Translations under genes and position numbers: made by a program
From: Photobacterium angustum
Lineage (GTDB): Bacteria > Pseudomonadota > Gammaproteobacteria > Enterobacterales > Vibrionaceae
Length of the DNA: 64,000 bases
Direction of reading: 5' to 3'
NCBI RefSeq assembly: GCF_003026365.1
Contig: NZ_PYOM01000010.1
Location: 1-64,000 of the forward strand
Part shown: one piece after another, positions 1-11,298 of the stretch
How positions within the stretch are numbered: position 1 is the first letter of the stretch
How the letters are laid out: each line of letters opens with the position of its first letter
Notes under the pieces: model-generated
Database searches by the model: none
What the model was told of the DNA's origin: nothing
The model's input: only the letters and a program-made list of their open reading frames with translations

Positions 1-2
1 TT

Positions 3-3000
3 GATTTTGCGCAGTCTCAGCCGTCACTTGAAGGTATTATTTCTAATAACCAAACAACCCGTTATGTGGTTGATGGTAATGAAATTAAAGTTGTTATCGA
101 CGGTGGTGCGAATGATGGCGCTGCGGTAATGACGATCGAAATCAATTTAGATGGTAGCTACACCGTTCATCAGTACTTGCCGATTGAACAAGACAACAGC
201 AAAGGCGATACCGTTGATATTAATCTTGCTGTCACTGCGACTGATAAAGACGGTGATATCAGTAATACGGGTCAATTAGAAATCCATATTAAAGATGGTC
301 TAAATCCAACTGGTGAAGGTGTTGTAGCAAACATCACTATTACCGAGGGGGATTTAGAAGATCCTAAAGCTGGCAAGGGTTACCCTGTTTCAGCTGATAC
401 GCACTTTACGGTTAATGCCACAGATGATGCATTAGTTGCTAATAGCTTGAAGATTGCTGATAGCGCACAAACAGATTTAGTAAAAGAGCTCAATGGCTTA
501 ACGTCAAATGGTGAAGCACTGACTTTCACTGTTCACACTGATGCTAATGGTGTAATCACTATTACGGGTATGACAGCAAGTGGTCAAGAAGCGGTAAGTA
601 TTAGCATGACGCCGTCTTCATCAGCGAATGGTGATGTGACTGTTGATTTGGCTATTCATCAGTCTCTGCCTCTTGATCATGTTAAATCAAACGGCACCTA
701 TGTTGATGTTACCGGCGGTAAGATTACCATTGATGTACCTGTTCAAATGCAAGATACCGATGGTGACGCGTTAGATAAACCCGTTGATGTGAGCATTACG
801 ATTAAAGATGGTCAGAAGCCTTCGTTTGGTCATGATTCAACAGCAACGTTGGAAGAAGGGGGGGCTGGTACAGCAACAGCATCTGGCACTATAGATATTG
901 ATACGGGCAGTGACCAAGTCGCGAAAGTGTACTTTAAAGGTAACCAATCATCGTTGGATGTTTTAACCAGTAATGGTCATGAAACGACGTATTTGTTAAG
1001 TGCTGACGGCTCTTCTATCACCGTTGTATTAAAAGATAATCCATCTCAAGTTGTGATGGAAATCAAGATTGATTTTAGTGGTCATTACGTTGTTGAACAA
1101 AAACAACCGATTGATCAGGTTGATGACAAGAATGCTGATAATGAAATTATTAAGCTAGATGTCGTTGCTCAAGATTATGACGGTGATAACAGTAAGCCGG
1201 GTCAGATCACGATCAACATTCATGATGGTGAGGATGCAAAAGGTGGCGAAACAGGCTCTATCGTTATTACTGAAGGCGACTTACAACCGACAGCAGGTGA
1301 ACGAGGTTACCCAGTTTCAGGTGATGTTGAAATTGCGGTGAAAGCTGGTGTTGACCGTTTAGATCCAATGAAAGTCTCAATTGATAGTACGCATCTTTCT
1401 GCATTAATTGATGAGTTGCAATCAGAGTTAACGGCATCAGGTTCAAAAATTAGCTTTAGCTATCACGATGGTCAGCTAATTGGTACTGCTAATGGTCAAG
1501 TCGTTCTAACGGTTACTGTTTCAGCGGTACAAGCAGCTAATGGCCATGATGTAGACGTTAAAGTTTCCATTACTCAACATGCGCCATTGGATCACCATGG
1601 TAGCGAAACCTCAGGTTTTGTTAGTGTTGATGGCGATAAGATTGTTATTGATGTACCTGTCCAAGTAAAAGATACCGACGGTGATAATCTTGCCAATAAT
1701 GTAAATGCACAAATCACCATCAATGATGGTGCCGCACCTATCATTATTTCTGCTCCAGCAATCAGTGTTGATGAAGATGCGTTATCGGATGGTTCACATA
1801 CATCAAAAGATGGTGTGACGGCTCAAGGCGATATTCAAGTCGATCAGGGCAGTGATTATGTGTCTGACTTTAAAGTCGATGTAAAAGCGTTTAATGATCA
1901 AAATACCATTAAGTCAGAAGGGCACGATGTTGTCCTTGAGCAGACAGGTGCGGGTACATATCAAGGGATAGCGAATGGACAAGTCGTCTTCACTTATACC
2001 TTGTCACATGATGGTAATTATATTTTCGATCTCAAAGGAACAATTGATCACCCAACCCAAGGTGAAGATTCGCTGCACATCGAGTTTCCTGTTTATGCCG
2101 TTGATAAAGATGGTGATACCAGCGGTACTGTCAATATTGATGTATCAATCAAAGATGATATTCCATCTGTTCAAGATGTAACGTTAAATACTGTAGAGCA
2201 CAGCACTACGACACTTGAAAATGTGATTGTGGCTGCAGGTGCGGATGGTGCACATGTAACAGCCTTGATTGTTGATGGGCAGCATATTGATTTATCGACA
2301 TTACGTGAGTCTGGCGGCTACCGTATTTATGAAGTGAAAGATGGTAATGAAACGTTAGGCGAACTAATGATTAAGCCTAATGGTGAAACTTACTTTGCTG
2401 CAAATGATGATCTAAACCATAGCCAAGAAAACATCATTAAAAATATTGGTTTTGAAGTCACTGATGGCGATGGTGATAAAGCCCAGGGCAATATTAAGCT
2501 TGAGATATCAGATCAAGATGCCACGCTTCAAACCAATAATAGTCTTGGCCAAGAGGAAGACGGTCGCCACTCTAACGATCCTAATGATAATGTTGATGTG
2601 AATCGTGATGGTATTGCGATCAATATGAGCATCAATGTTGGTGATAATGATCGTGGTGAGCATATTGGTACTGTGACGATTCACCCACAAGGTGAAGCGC
2701 ATGGCGTCTTTATGTTTAATGGCCAGCCTTTAGCTGTTAATAGCGATGGTTCAATTACTATTCCTGCTGATGCATTTAAAGCTGATGCAAGTGGTGAAAA
2801 TTACACGCTACAGGGCGTGACTTTTGTTCCTGCAGAAGACTTCTCGACATCTGCGAGCGGTATTAAATTTGATGTAACTGCACAAGTAAATACGACCGAT
2901 GGTGGCAATCACCCAGTAATGAATGGTGAGTTCTCTATTGATGTTCAGGGTATTGCAGATACACCAACATGGAATGCAAACTCTGTTGATCATTATGTTG

Positions 3001-6000
3001 TGGATGAAGACGGCTCTAATGTTCTATTAAGTGTCGCGGCTGATCTACAAGATACCGATGGTTCCGAAGCACTGTACTACTACATTACAGTCCCAAAAGA
3101 GTACCAAGACAAATGTACGCTAGATATTGGTGGAAAAGCTCTGGTTGAGACATCGCCTGGATCTGGTATTTATAAAGTAGATGCTTCGCAGATGAATTCT
3201 GTAGAGGTGAACCCTGCAGATAACTTTAGTGGTGATATCAAGCTTTCAATTACAGCTGAGAGTAAAGAACTTGATAACTTTGTTAATGGCCACCAATTTG
3301 CAGAGTCTGAAGCAAAAGAGATTGTTATCAACGTCAATCCTATAGCTGATGATGGCACACTAAAAGTGACGCGTGTTGAATCAAACGAAGATCAACGTAT
3401 TGATTTATCTACACATATCAACTTTGTGTCGTTAGATGATAATACTGATAATTCAGAGCATTTGTTCTTGCAAATCTCAGCGTTGCCTGATGGCGCGGTA
3501 CTGTATTTAAACGATCAGATTTTAACGCCAAATGCTAGTGGTGTTTATGAAATCCATTATGAAGATTTAAATGGTTTATCATTACAGCCACCATTAGATA
3601 GTAATGTTGATTTTAGCATTTCGGTAAAAGGTGTGATCCGAGATGTGGCTACCATTACTGATGCGAACGGTAATGTAATAACTGAAACCAGTGAAAAAGT
3701 GATTGGGCCTCAGTCGATTGATGTCGCGCTTACCGGTGTAGTAGATACACCGACAATAGAATCCGATAATTCTGATTGGACAAAATTAGATGACGGTAAA
3801 ATTGGCTTACAAACCACGATTAAAGAAGATGGCGAAGCGCACTTTGATTTTAAAATAGTATCGGGCGAGCACACTATTGGAGGTGTAACCGATGGTTCAG
3901 AAACATTAAGTGTTGTAATTTCTGGTATTCCAGAAGGTGCCAAACTTTACGATCAGCATGGTAATTTGCAAACACTGGTGTATGCCGGTGATGATGCGAA
4001 TGGTCAACCAATTTACCAAGTTAATTTAGCTACATTGAATGATGTAGTTATCGTCCCACCGGAAAATAGCTTGGAAGACATTACATTAGATGTGCGTGTG
4101 GTTGTTACTGAAAATGATGGTGCAAGCCAAGCCTTTAATGGTGAGCTAATCATTCATGTAACACCTGAAATTGATGCAACGAACTACGATACGGTATCTA
4201 AAGGCTTTGAAGATCAAGCAACTGTAATTAACTGGTTACCACCAGAATTTAGCGATTCGCAAGAGAACATTACAGCATTGACACTTAATGGTTTACCTCA
4301 GGGATACCAGCTGTTCTTAGGCAATACATTGTTAGTCGCTGATGCTTCAGGAAAAGTGACATTTAGTGATAGTCAGCTTCAACAGTTGTTGGGCGGTACT
4401 AACTTAATAGTGAGAGCTCCTGAAGATTCAGATAAAGATATTACGTTAACTTCAACGGTAACGGTATCTGAAACGGATGTTGATGGTAATAAAGAAACAG
4501 TATCAAAAGATATTACAGGTACATTAGTTGTTGATATTAAAGCTGTTGTTGAAGATGATGGCCACCTAACCGTAATTCATGATGGTAAAGAGCTGGATAC
4601 GATTGCTTGTGATTCTGATGGTGTAATTGATTTATCCAATGATGCTAATTCAGACGGTAAAATTGCATGGGTAGAAGATGATTCATCGAGTCAGGAAATT
4701 GTCACTCAAGTTGTTTTAGAGCCTATTCCTGAAGGTTTCGTCATCATTGGCGGTATTAATAACGGTGATGGAAGCTGGACAGTACCACAGTCAGAATTAG
4801 ACAACTTGCAGATTAAAGCTCCTGAAGGCTTCAAGGGTAAGCTTGAATTGGAGATTAGTGCTTTAGTACAAGATCAAAGTGATGATGGCGACGCAAGTAA
4901 TTCAGTTGTTAAGCATGACAAGATCACACTTGATTTTAGTAATAACACTGAACTGCATGATGAAAAAGCAGCAGATATAGTCGTTGATAATAGTTACATA
5001 GTAACGGGTAGCGAAGATCAATCGTTAGATTTTGGTAAGCAATTGATGGAAAAAGTAGTACAAATTAGTACTACTGATGGGCATCAAATACATGATGACT
5101 TTACTTTAGTTATAAATGCTAGCGACTTACCGAAAGGAGCCACGATTTCTGGGGCTAATTTTGATCATGAAACGGGTGAATATGTAATAAAAGTCCCAGT
5201 TTCTGCTGATGGTAAAGTTGATTTATCAAGTGTAAATATCATTCTGCCAAAAGATTTTGCGGGTGATTTTAAGCTTGATGTGAAGTATGTCACTACCGAT
5301 ACAGAGAGTGGTGATTACCAAACGAAAACAGATACCATTTCAATTCAAGTTGCTCCACAAGTTGATGGACCAAAATCCGTCGATATCAAAGTGGTTGAAA
5401 CTGAAGGACTTGATGGTGATAAACAGCCAACTTCTGATGATAATAAAGAACATGTTTATAAAGATGTCGCATATGAAGATGGAGATATTAAGCTCGATTT
5501 ATCAGCGACTTTAAAAGATTCACATACTGATATTACAAACGGAGTTGAAAGTGTTGAATCAGTAACACTAACCCTAAAAGACAGCACTGACGGTGTGTTT
5601 ATTGACGAACACGGTAATGTGTTAGGTTCATCCATCACGATTAAAGAAAGCGAAATGGGTAATATCCATTTCCGTCCAGCGCCTGATTTTAGTGGCAAAG
5701 TTAATATTAAAGTGAAAACAACTGTGGTTGATACCACGCGTTATGATGACACCAACGGCGGTGATATATCAGCATCTAAAACGTTTGATAACACTGTTAG
5801 TTTTGATGTGGTTGCTGTTAATGACGAAGTTAAATGGCATGGTATTGATACACCGATTGTCGGTAATGAAGATACCGCAATTTCATTAAGTGGTATTGGT
5901 GGTTCACTACAAGATAGTGATGGTTCTGAGCATATTGTTTCTATTAAGTTAGAAAATATACCTGATGGCTTTATTGTTGAAGGTGCAACCAACAATGGTA

Positions 6001-9000
6001 ACGGTATTTGGACGCTTAGCGGCTCAGGTGAATCATTTGATTTAAGCAACGTGAAAATTGTGCCACCCAAAGACTTCAGCGGCACAGTTAATATCGATAT
6101 TGTCGTGTTCTCTAAAGAACAAACGTTGGATAAGCCTGCTGAAAACCGTGAAACCATCACTATCGATGTACAGCCAGTTGCCGATAAAGTCGATACTGAT
6201 GTAAGCCCAAATGCATCTGGTGATGAAAATGGTTCAATCACGTTGGACTTAGGCATTAAAGCTTATGATGACGAAAACACAGTTAAGCATCCTGGCTCAA
6301 ATGTGCATGAAAATGGCGCGGAAGCCTTACAAATCACCATTACTAATGTGTCTGATTCAAGCTCATTCACATTACCAGACGGTGTTCAAGGAAGTTGCAC
6401 TAAGCAATCAGATGGTTCATGGATTATTAAAGTAGATAGTTCTCAGCTAGATAAATTGATCTTCCATCCAGGTGATGCAAATCAGAATAATTGGGACGGC
6501 AAGTTAGATTTCGATATTCGTGCAGTAGATAACGGTGTTGTAGGTACAGATAGTGTCGCTGTTCAAAAAGAGATTCATGTTGATGTTACGCCTGATAACG
6601 ATGCGCCTGTAAACCATTTACCATCAGATCCGTTGACGGTTGAAGAAGATGCAACACTCGTGATTAAGAATCTACAAGTGACTGATGTAGATAGCCATGA
6701 TCATGGTGCTGTAATGAATATGACCGTAATGCTAAGTGTACAACATGGTCAGCTAACCATTGCAGATGGTGTAGACACAACAGGGCTTGTGATTAAAGGT
6801 AATGGTGATGGCACCTTAACCATTGAAGGCGATATTACAAAGATTAATCAACTGTTAGATCAGGGCATTAACTACGTTGGTGATAAAGATTTTAATGGTA
6901 CTGATAGTCTTACTATGACCACTAATGATAATGGTAATTCCGGTGCGGGTGGTGCTCTAACCGATACTGATAGCGTGGATATCACGGTTACGCCTGTTAA
7001 CGATGCGCCAGTGAATACAGTACCTGATGCATTTACTGTTGATGAAGATAGTAGCCATGTGATCAATGGTCTTAAGATCAGTGATGTTGATGCGAAAGAA
7101 AATGGCGCATCAGGTGATATGACGGTGACGTTAGAAGTTGGTCATGGCCAATTAGCGATTATTGCAACTGATATGCAAGGTTTGAATATTGTTGATAATG
7201 GTGACGGTAAGTTAGTTATCAGCGGTGATATCAATAAGATCAACACATTACTTGCTGACGGTATTAAATATACTGGTGATGAGAATTACGCAGGTAAAGA
7301 TCAGTTAACTATGACCACAAGCGATAACGGTAACGCTGGCGCTGGTGGTGCTCTAACCGATACTGATAGCGTAGATATCACGGTTACGCCTGTTAATGAT
7401 GCGCCAGTAAATAATCTACCAACAAGTATTACGGCTGATGAGGATGTTGCAACAGCGATCACTGGTTTGCAAGTGTCGGATGTCGACTTTAATGAGTTGG
7501 CAAATAACACAGGTATGTCGATACAACTGACTGTTGGTCATGGTTCATTAACCATTACATTGCCAGACAACAGCCCAGTTAAAGTGGTTCAAAATGGTGT
7601 AGGTAATGTCACTCTTGAAGGCTCAATGGATGATATTAATGCCGTGCTTAATAGTGGTGTGAATTATACCGGTGATGAAAATTACAGTGGTAAAGATGAG
7701 TTAATTATTATCACAAATGACGGTGGTAATACTGGCACTGGCGGTAATCAAGTTACAACCAATAAAGTTGAAATTAACGTTGCGCCAAAAGCGGATGCTC
7801 CTTCGTTAAGTCTAAGCCAAGAGCATTTACAAACTGCAGCTATTCGAAGTTCATTCGGCACTATGCTTCCGTTAATCGGATTATTAGCTGCGGCATCAGC
7901 GGATGCATCTGAAACCTTAACCGTTAAGTTAACGAATTTAGGTTCAGGTCAGGTTGTTGATAAAGAAGGTAATGTTATTGGTAAAGATCTTGGCAATGGT
8001 AATTGGGAAGTGCCAGCAGACAAGGTTGATGGCTTGTACATCAAAGATCTTGACCAAGGTACGCACTCAATTAATGTTGTTGCAGTATCTACTGAATCTG
8101 ATGATTCATATGCAGAATCTGCGCCAGTGAATATCAATATCGTCGTAGATGATTTATCACAAACTAACAACGTTATTGGTCAAAATTCAAATGTGAGTGG
8201 CGATAATCTGATTATCGACAGTACTGCAGCAGCAACACTTTACGGTGGTGATGGTGATGATGTATTGGTTGGTGGTTTAGGCTCAGATATTCTTGTCGGT
8301 GGTGCTGGTGATGACATTCTATGGGGTGGTGACTTAGGCGGTCATGGTGATGGGGTGAAAGATACCTTCCTATGGTCAGAAAGTGATTTCGGTACGGCAA
8401 ATGCCCCTGCGACAGATAAGATCATGGATTTCGAAGTCGGTATTGATACCATTAGTTTAGGTGATTCATTACATGCTAAAGATATCCAGTCACTTGATGA
8501 CTTACAGCACCGTTTAAATATTACAGAAGAAAATGGCAGTACATTGATTCAAATATCTAACGATCAGGATCAGGTAGTGCAAAATATTCTGCTGGATGGT
8601 GTGAGTAATAATGACTTGTTTGGTGATCACTCATCAGCGATGAGTAACACTGATAAATTAACTACACTATTTAATGATGGCAGCCTTGAACTGACTAAAA
8701 ACTTCGGTGATGACGCAAATAATGACATAATCGCAGATAGCCAAGGTGAGTCTTTATTTGGTTTTGATGGTGATGATAATTTACTCGCAGGTGCTGGAAA
8801 TGACATCTTAACTGGCGGTGCTGGTGATGATCTCTTTACTTGGCATGAAACATCGCTATCCAATAGCAATAATACCGATACCATTACTGATTTTGAGCTT
8901 GGTAAAGATAAGATCGATATACGTGAATTGCTGGGTAATGATGATAGTAGTAAGTCAGAGATGGATAACTTATTAGAGCATGTAAGTGCAGGTGTTGATG

Positions 9001-9173
9001 ATGAAGGCAATGTTAATCTTGATATCACAACTGATGATGGTAAAACGCAAAATATTGTCTTAGATAATGTTAATCCTGCTAATGACCTTGGATTAGTGGA
9101 TGGAGCATCTTCTGTTGATATTATGAATTCACTGTTTGATCATAATGCATTTAAGATAGACAGCGGTCACTAA
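3..9173 (+). CDS. Giant type I-secreted RTX adhesin, C-terminal part (5' end outside window)
   Basis: The reading frame is open from the first bases, so the GTG at 66 is internal and the true start lies upstream. Over 3,000 residues are visible. The first ~550 hold two T1SS-143-like modules, each opening with ITEGDL and a GYPVS motif and closing with a DTDGD then IKDG or INDG turn. Degenerate Ig/cadherin-like modules follow. From DNA 6600 to 7800 there are three VCBS/cadherin-like repeats of about 130 aa ending in TVTPVNDAPVN. RTX glycine-aspartate nonapeptides occur in two clusters (DNA ~8240-8340 and ~8755-8840), followed by an acidic C-terminal tail of the type I secretion-signal kind. The family (LapA, BapA, FrhA-like) is exported by an ABC/TolC-type exporter and mediates attachment and biofilm. 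Neither the exporter nor the N-terminal retention module is in view. Composition is Asp/Asn/Gly-rich with hardly any Cys. Confidence 0.93.
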   Translation, partial: DFAQSQPSLEGIISNNQTTRYVVDGNEIKVVIDGGANDGAAVMTIEINLDGSYTVHQYLPIEQDNSKGDTVDINLAVTATDKDGDISNTGQLEIHIKDGLNPTGEGVVANITITEGDLEDPKAGKGYPVSADTHFTVNATDDALVANSLKIADSAQTDLVKELNGLTSNGEALTFTVHTDANGVITITGMTASGQEAVSISMTPSSSANGDVTVDLAIHQSLPLDHVKSNGTYVDVTGGKITIDVPVQMQDTDGDALDKPVDVSITIKDGQKPSFGHDSTATLEEGGAGTATASGTIDIDTGSDQVAKVYFKGNQSSLDVLTSNGHETTYLLSADGSSITVVLKDNPSQVVMEIKIDFSGHYVVEQKQPIDQVDDKNADNEIIKLDVVAQDYDGDNSKPGQITINIHDGEDAKGGETGSIVITEGDLQPTAGERGYPVSGDVEIAVKAGVDRLDPMKVSIDSTHLSALIDELQSELTASGSKISFSYHDGQLIGTANGQVVLTVTVSAVQAANGHDVDVKVSITQHAPLDHHGSETSGFVSVDGDKIVIDVPVQVKDTDGDNLANNVNAQITINDGAAPIIISAPAISVDEDALSDGSHTSKDGVTAQGDIQVDQGSDYVSDFKVDVKAFNDQNTIKSEGHDVVLEQTGAGTYQGIANGQVVFTYTLSHDGNYIFDLKGTIDHPTQGEDSLHIEFPVYAVDKDGDTSGTVNIDVSIKDDIPSVQDVTLNTVEHSTTTLENVIVAAGADGAHVTALIVDGQHIDLSTLRESGGYRIYEVKDGNETLGELMIKPNGETYFAANDDLNHSQENIIKNIGFEVTDGDGDKAQGNIKLEISDQDATLQTNNSLGQEEDGRHSNDPNDNVDVNRDGIAINMSINVGDNDRGEHIGTVTIHPQGEAHGVFMFNGQPLAVNSDGSITIPADAFKADASGENYTLQGVTFVPAEDFSTSASGIKFDVTAQVNTTDGGNHPVMNGEFSIDVQGIADTPTWNANSVDHYVVDEDGSNVLLSVAADLQDTDGSEALYYYITVPKEYQDKCTLDIGGKALVETSPGSGIYKVDASQMNSVEVNPADNFSGDIKLSITAESKELDNFVNGHQFAESEAKEIVINVNPIADDGTLKVTRVESNEDQRIDLSTHINFVSLDDNTDNSEHLFLQISALPDGAVLYLNDQILTPNASGVYEIHYEDLNGLSLQPPLDSNVDFSISVKGVIRDVATITDANGNVITETSEKVIGPQSIDVALTGVVDTPTIESDNSDWTKLDDGKIGLQTTIKEDGEAHFDFKIVSGEHTIGGVTDGSETLSVVISGIPEGAKLYDQHGNLQTLVYAGDDANGQPIYQVNLATLNDVVIVPPENSLEDITLDVRVVVTENDGASQAFNGELIIHVTPEIDATNYDTVSKGFEDQATVINWLPPEFSDSQENITALTLNGLPQGYQLFLGNTLLVADASGKVTFSDSQLQQLLGGTNLIVRAPEDSDKDITLTSTVTVSETDVDGNKETVSKDITGTLVVDIKAVVEDDGHLTVIHDGKELDTIACDSDGVIDLSNDANSDGKIAWVEDDSSSQEIVTQVVLEPIPEGFVIIGGINNGDGSWTVPQSELDNLQIKAPEGFKGKLELEISALVQDQSDDGDASNSVVKHDKITLDFSNNTELHDEKAADIVVDNSYIVTGSEDQSLDFGKQLMEKVVQISTTDGHQIHDDFTLVINASDLPKGATISGANFDHETGEYVIKVPVSADGKVDLSSVNIILPKDFAGDFKLDVKYVTTDTESGDYQTKTDTISIQVAPQVDGPKSVDIKVVETEGLDGDKQPTSDDNKEHVYKDVAYEDGDIKLDLSATLKDSHTDITNGVESVESVTLTLKDSTDGVFIDEHGNVLGSSITIKESEMGNIHFRPAPDFSGKVNIKVKTTVVDTTRYDDTNGGDISASKTFDNTVSFDVVAVNDEVKWHGIDTPIVGNEDTAISLSGIGGSLQDSDGSEHIVSIKLENIPDGFIVEGATNNGNGIWTLSGSGESFDLSNVKIVPPKDFSGTVNIDIVVFSKEQTLDKPAENRETITIDVQPVADKVDTDVSPNASGDENGSITLDLGIKAYDDENTVKHPGSNVHENGAEALQITITNVSDSSSFTLPDGVQGSCTKQSDGSWIIKVDSSQLDKLIFHPGDANQNNWDGKLDFDIRAVDNGVVGTDSVAVQKEIHVDVTPDNDAPVNHLPSDPLTVEEDATLVIKNLQVTDVDSHDHGAVMNMTVMLSVQHGQLTIADGVDTTGLVIKGNGDGTLTIEGDITKINQLLDQGINYVGDKDFNGTDSLTMTTNDNGNSGAGGALTDTDSVDITVTPVNDAPVNTVPDAFTVDEDSSHVINGLKISDVDAKENGASGDMTVTLEVGHGQLAIIATDMQGLNIVDNGDGKLVISGDINKINTLLADGIKYTGDENYAGKDQLTMTTSDNGNAGAGGALTDTDSVDITVTPVNDAPVNNLPTSITADEDVATAITGLQVSDVDFNELANNTGMSIQLTVGHGSLTITLPDNSPVKVVQNGVGNVTLEGSMDDINAVLNSGVNYTGDENYSGKDELIIITNDGGNTGTGGNQVTTNKVEINVAPKADAPSLSLSQEHLQTAAIRSSFGTMLPLIGLLAAASADASETLTVKLTNLGSGQVVDKEGNVIGKDLGNGNWEVPADKVDGLYIKDLDQGTHSINVVAVSTESDDSYAESAPVNINIVVDDLSQTNNVIGQNSNVSGDNLIIDSTAAATLYGGDGDDVLVGGLGSDILVGGAGDDILWGGDLGGHGDGVKDTFLWSESDFGTANAPATDKIMDFEVGIDTISLGDSLHAKDIQSLDDLQHRLNITEENGSTLIQISNDQDQVVQNILLDGVSNNDLFGDHSSAMSNTDKLTTLFNDGSLELTKNFGDDANNDIIADSQGESLFGFDGDDNLLAGAGNDILTGGAGDDLFTWHETSLSNSNNTDTITDFELGKDKIDIRELLGNDDSSKSEMDNLLEHVSAGVDDEGNVNLDITTDDGKTQNIVLDNVNPANDLGLVDGASSVDIMNSLFDHNAFKIDSGH
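6948..7413 (+). repeat. Near-identical 70-bp direct repeats inside the adhesin gene
   Basis: The segment 6948-7017 recurs at 7344-7413 with only three differences that I can count. The spacing is 396 bp, exactly 132 codons. Both copies encode the end of a VCBS/cadherin-like module (GGALTDTDSVDITVTPVND). Identity at silent positions suggests recent duplication or gene conversion between modules. Confidence 0.8.
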
Positions 9174-9190
9174 ATAGAAAAATAGAGTAT

Positions 9191-9220
9191 AAAAGCAGCC
9201 CTTAGTGGCTGCTTTTTTTT
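9191..9220 (+). terminator. Rho-independent terminator of the adhesin gene
   Basis: Arms AGCAGCC (9194-9200) and GGCTGCT (9207-9213) flank a six-base loop and are followed by a run of eight T. It lies 20 bp after the adhesin stop codon. Confidence 0.9.
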
Positions 9221-9415
9221 ACTTAAAATTGCGTAGTTATTCATTTAACTAACAATAAATGAAGGCAATAACCTTATATAAGGGAAGCTAACGATTAACA
9301 TGAAATAATAATCTAAAAATAATGACTAATTAGCCATAAACGTGTTTTGTTGATGTAAATGTAAAAACTTTGTTATGTTAATTACTATATATTTAGCGGA
9401 TGACATGGATGAAAG

Positions 9416-10750
9416 ATGAGAGCATTTGAAGCAAATTTTGATGGTTTAGTTGGCCCAACACACAATTATAGTGGTTTAGCTTATGGTAATCTTGCGTCAG
9501 CTAAGAATTGTGCAAAAGCGTCTAATCCTAAGCAAGCGGCTAAACAAGGACTGGCAAAAATGAAAACCCTTGCCGATCTAGGCTTGGTACAAGGGATCAT
9601 CGCACCACAAGAAAGACCAGATATTGCTACACTTCGTAATTTAGGTTTTTCTGGTTCAGATCAAAACATTATCCAGCTGGCGGCAAAACACAGTCCCAAG
9701 TTATTAGCATCTTGCTATTCAGCTTCCAGTATGTGGACAGCCAATGCTGCAACAGTATCTCCATCTGCTGATACTGTTGATAAGCGGGTACATTTCACTC
9801 CAGCTAATTTAGTTAATCAGTTTCACCGTTCAATCGAGCATGTTACAACAGGTAAGATTTTAAAAGCGATGTTTTCGAGTGAACAACATTTCCATCACCA
9901 TAGCGCTTTACCTTCAGTGAATCATTTTGGCGATGAAGGAGCGGCTAATCACACTCGCTTTTGTAGTGAATATGGTGAAGCTGGCGTTGAATTTTTTGTT
10001 CACGGTCGTCATGCTTTTGATAGTCGGTTTACTCAACCAAAGAAATATCCAGCAAGGCAAACCTTTGAGGCTTGTGAAGCTATCGCACGGTTACACCAAT
10101 TAGATGAGCAGCAAGTTGTTATTGCTCAGCAAAACCCTGCAGTGATTGACCAAGGTGTATTCCATAATGATGTGATTGCTGTTGGTAATAGAAATTTATT
10201 GTTTTGTCACGAGCAAGCGTATGTTGATCAAACGAAAGTGTATGCAGAGCTAAAACAAAAATTGGGTGAGGACTTTAAGATCATTGAAGTGCCTACTTCG
10301 AGTGTGTCGATAGATAATGCGATATCAAGCTATCTATTCAACTCACAATTATTATCGTTACCTAATGGAGAAACCGTACTGGTTTTACCGCAAGAGTGTG
10401 AAGAAAATAGCCAAGTTAAACAGTATGTACAGCAACTAGTAACTAGTCAGCAAGGCATTGATAAAGTGATGATCTTTGATTTGAAGCAGAGCATGGCAAA
10501 TGGTGGAGGACCTGCATGCTTACGACTACGTGTTGTGCTTAATGAACAAGAATTGCAGGCTGTAAATCCTGAGGTGTTAATGACGGGTGACAAATTTTCT
10601 GTTTTAAACCAGTGGGTTGATAAGCATTATCGTGATCGTTTAGTTGAAGCTGATTTAGCTGATCCCAACTTGTTGGTGGAATCTCGTACCGCATTAGATG
10701 AGCTCACTCAGATACTGAATTTAGGCTCGGTCTATAACTTTCAGCAGTGA
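9416..10750 (+). CDS. astB: N-succinylarginine dihydrolase
   Basis: Second enzyme of the arginine succinyltransferase (AST) pathway: it hydrolyses N2-succinylarginine to N2-succinylornithine, CO2 and ammonia. The N-terminus ([22 protein letters not shown]) is the family signature and fixes the start, although the ribosome site (GGATGAAAG) is poor. Length 444 aa is normal for AstB. The catalytic Cys lies in [10 protein letters not shown] at about residue 368, corresponding to Cys365 of the E. coli enzyme, and conserved His residues are present ([28 protein letters not shown]). It stands alone: astC, astA, astD and astE are not adjacent, so the pathway genes must lie elsewhere. Confidence 0.96.
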   Translation: MRAFEANFDGLVGPTHNYSGLAYGNLASAKNCAKASNPKQAAKQGLAKMKTLADLGLVQGIIAPQERPDIATLRNLGFSGSDQNIIQLAAKHSPKLLASCYSASSMWTANAATVSPSADTVDKRVHFTPANLVNQFHRSIEHVTTGKILKAMFSSEQHFHHHSALPSVNHFGDEGAANHTRFCSEYGEAGVEFFVHGRHAFDSRFTQPKKYPARQTFEACEAIARLHQLDEQQVVIAQQNPAVIDQGVFHNDVIAVGNRNLLFCHEQAYVDQTKVYAELKQKLGEDFKIIEVPTSSVSIDNAISSYLFNSQLLSLPNGETVLVLPQECEENSQVKQYVQQLVTSQQGIDKVMIFDLKQSMANGGGPACLRLRVVLNEQELQAVNPEVLMTGDKFSVLNQWVDKHYRDRLVEADLADPNLLVESRTALDELTQILNLGSVYNFQQ

Positions 10751-10763
10751 TATTTACATAAAT

Positions 10764-10800
10764 AAAAGGCGATAAGTCGAGTGATTACTTATCGCCTTTA
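10764..10800. terminator. Bidirectional terminator between astB and the convergent YidB-like gene
   Basis: Thirteen-base arms (AAAGGCGATAAGT at 10765-10777 and its complement at 10787-10799) enclose a nine-base loop. A-rich sequence on the left and T-rich on the right let it serve both convergent genes. Confidence 0.85.
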
Positions 10801-10822
10801 AATTCCTTATACAAGCTAATAG

Positions 10823-11275
10823 TTACTTTTTACCAAATAGGCTTGAAGCTAAATTCATGATGCCGTCTACACCACCCACAGCTTGAAATAGGTCGGATGC
10901 GATATCACCATTTGGGCTTGCTTTATCAATTATACATGGCAGAGTTTCTTGTAAGCCTGTTACAGCTTCCTCTTGAGGTATTTGTAGATCGTTAGCAAAG
11001 CTTGATAATTGATCCTGATTGAAAATCTTAGCAATGTCATCAGCAGAGATCGGTGAGTTTTCGCCATTACCTAACCATGATGAAACAATATTTGCTAGAC
11101 CAGCACCGTTTAGTGATTGAAGAAGACTGTTAAAATCAATACCTTCACCATTGCTATTACCACCAAGAAGGCGAGCAAGTGCCGAGACAATGCTGTTTTC
11201 GTTTAGGCCTTCCGTATTTGCATTTGATTGAGCAAATAATTGAGCGCCAATACGTAATATTTGTGCGATATCCAT
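10823..11275 (-). CDS. YidB-like DUF937 protein
   Basis: A 150-aa acidic, Gly/Asn-rich protein of the DUF937/YidB type. It shows the family pattern of an Asn-rich loop around LLGGNSNGEGIDFNSLLQ, then GLANIVSSWLGNGENSPISADDI, then a C-terminal GGVDGIMNLASSLFG. No catalytic motif or membrane segment is visible; the biochemical role of the family is not known to me. The AAGGTG ribosome site sits just before the ATG. It lies 23 bp downstream of the kbp-like gene on the same strand, so the two probably form one transcription unit. Confidence 0.8.
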   Translation of the reverse strand: MDIAQILRIGAQLFAQSNANTEGLNENSIVSALARLLGGNSNGEGIDFNSLLQSLNGAGLANIVSSWLGNGENSPISADDIAKIFNQDQLSSFANDLQIPQEEAVTGLQETLPCIIDKASPNGDIASDLFQAVGGVDGIMNLASSLFGKK

Positions 11276-11298
11276 ACATTACACCTTAATCAGTAAAC

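Noticed and set aside
5741..6256. 171-codon open frame on the minus strand inside the adhesin gene
   Set aside because: It is the antisense of the repetitive Asp/Gly/Ser-rich coding sequence, with Ser/Pro/Leu-rich nonsense composition and no ribosome site. Similar frames at 5456-5737, 8627-9028 and others in the region are the same artefact.
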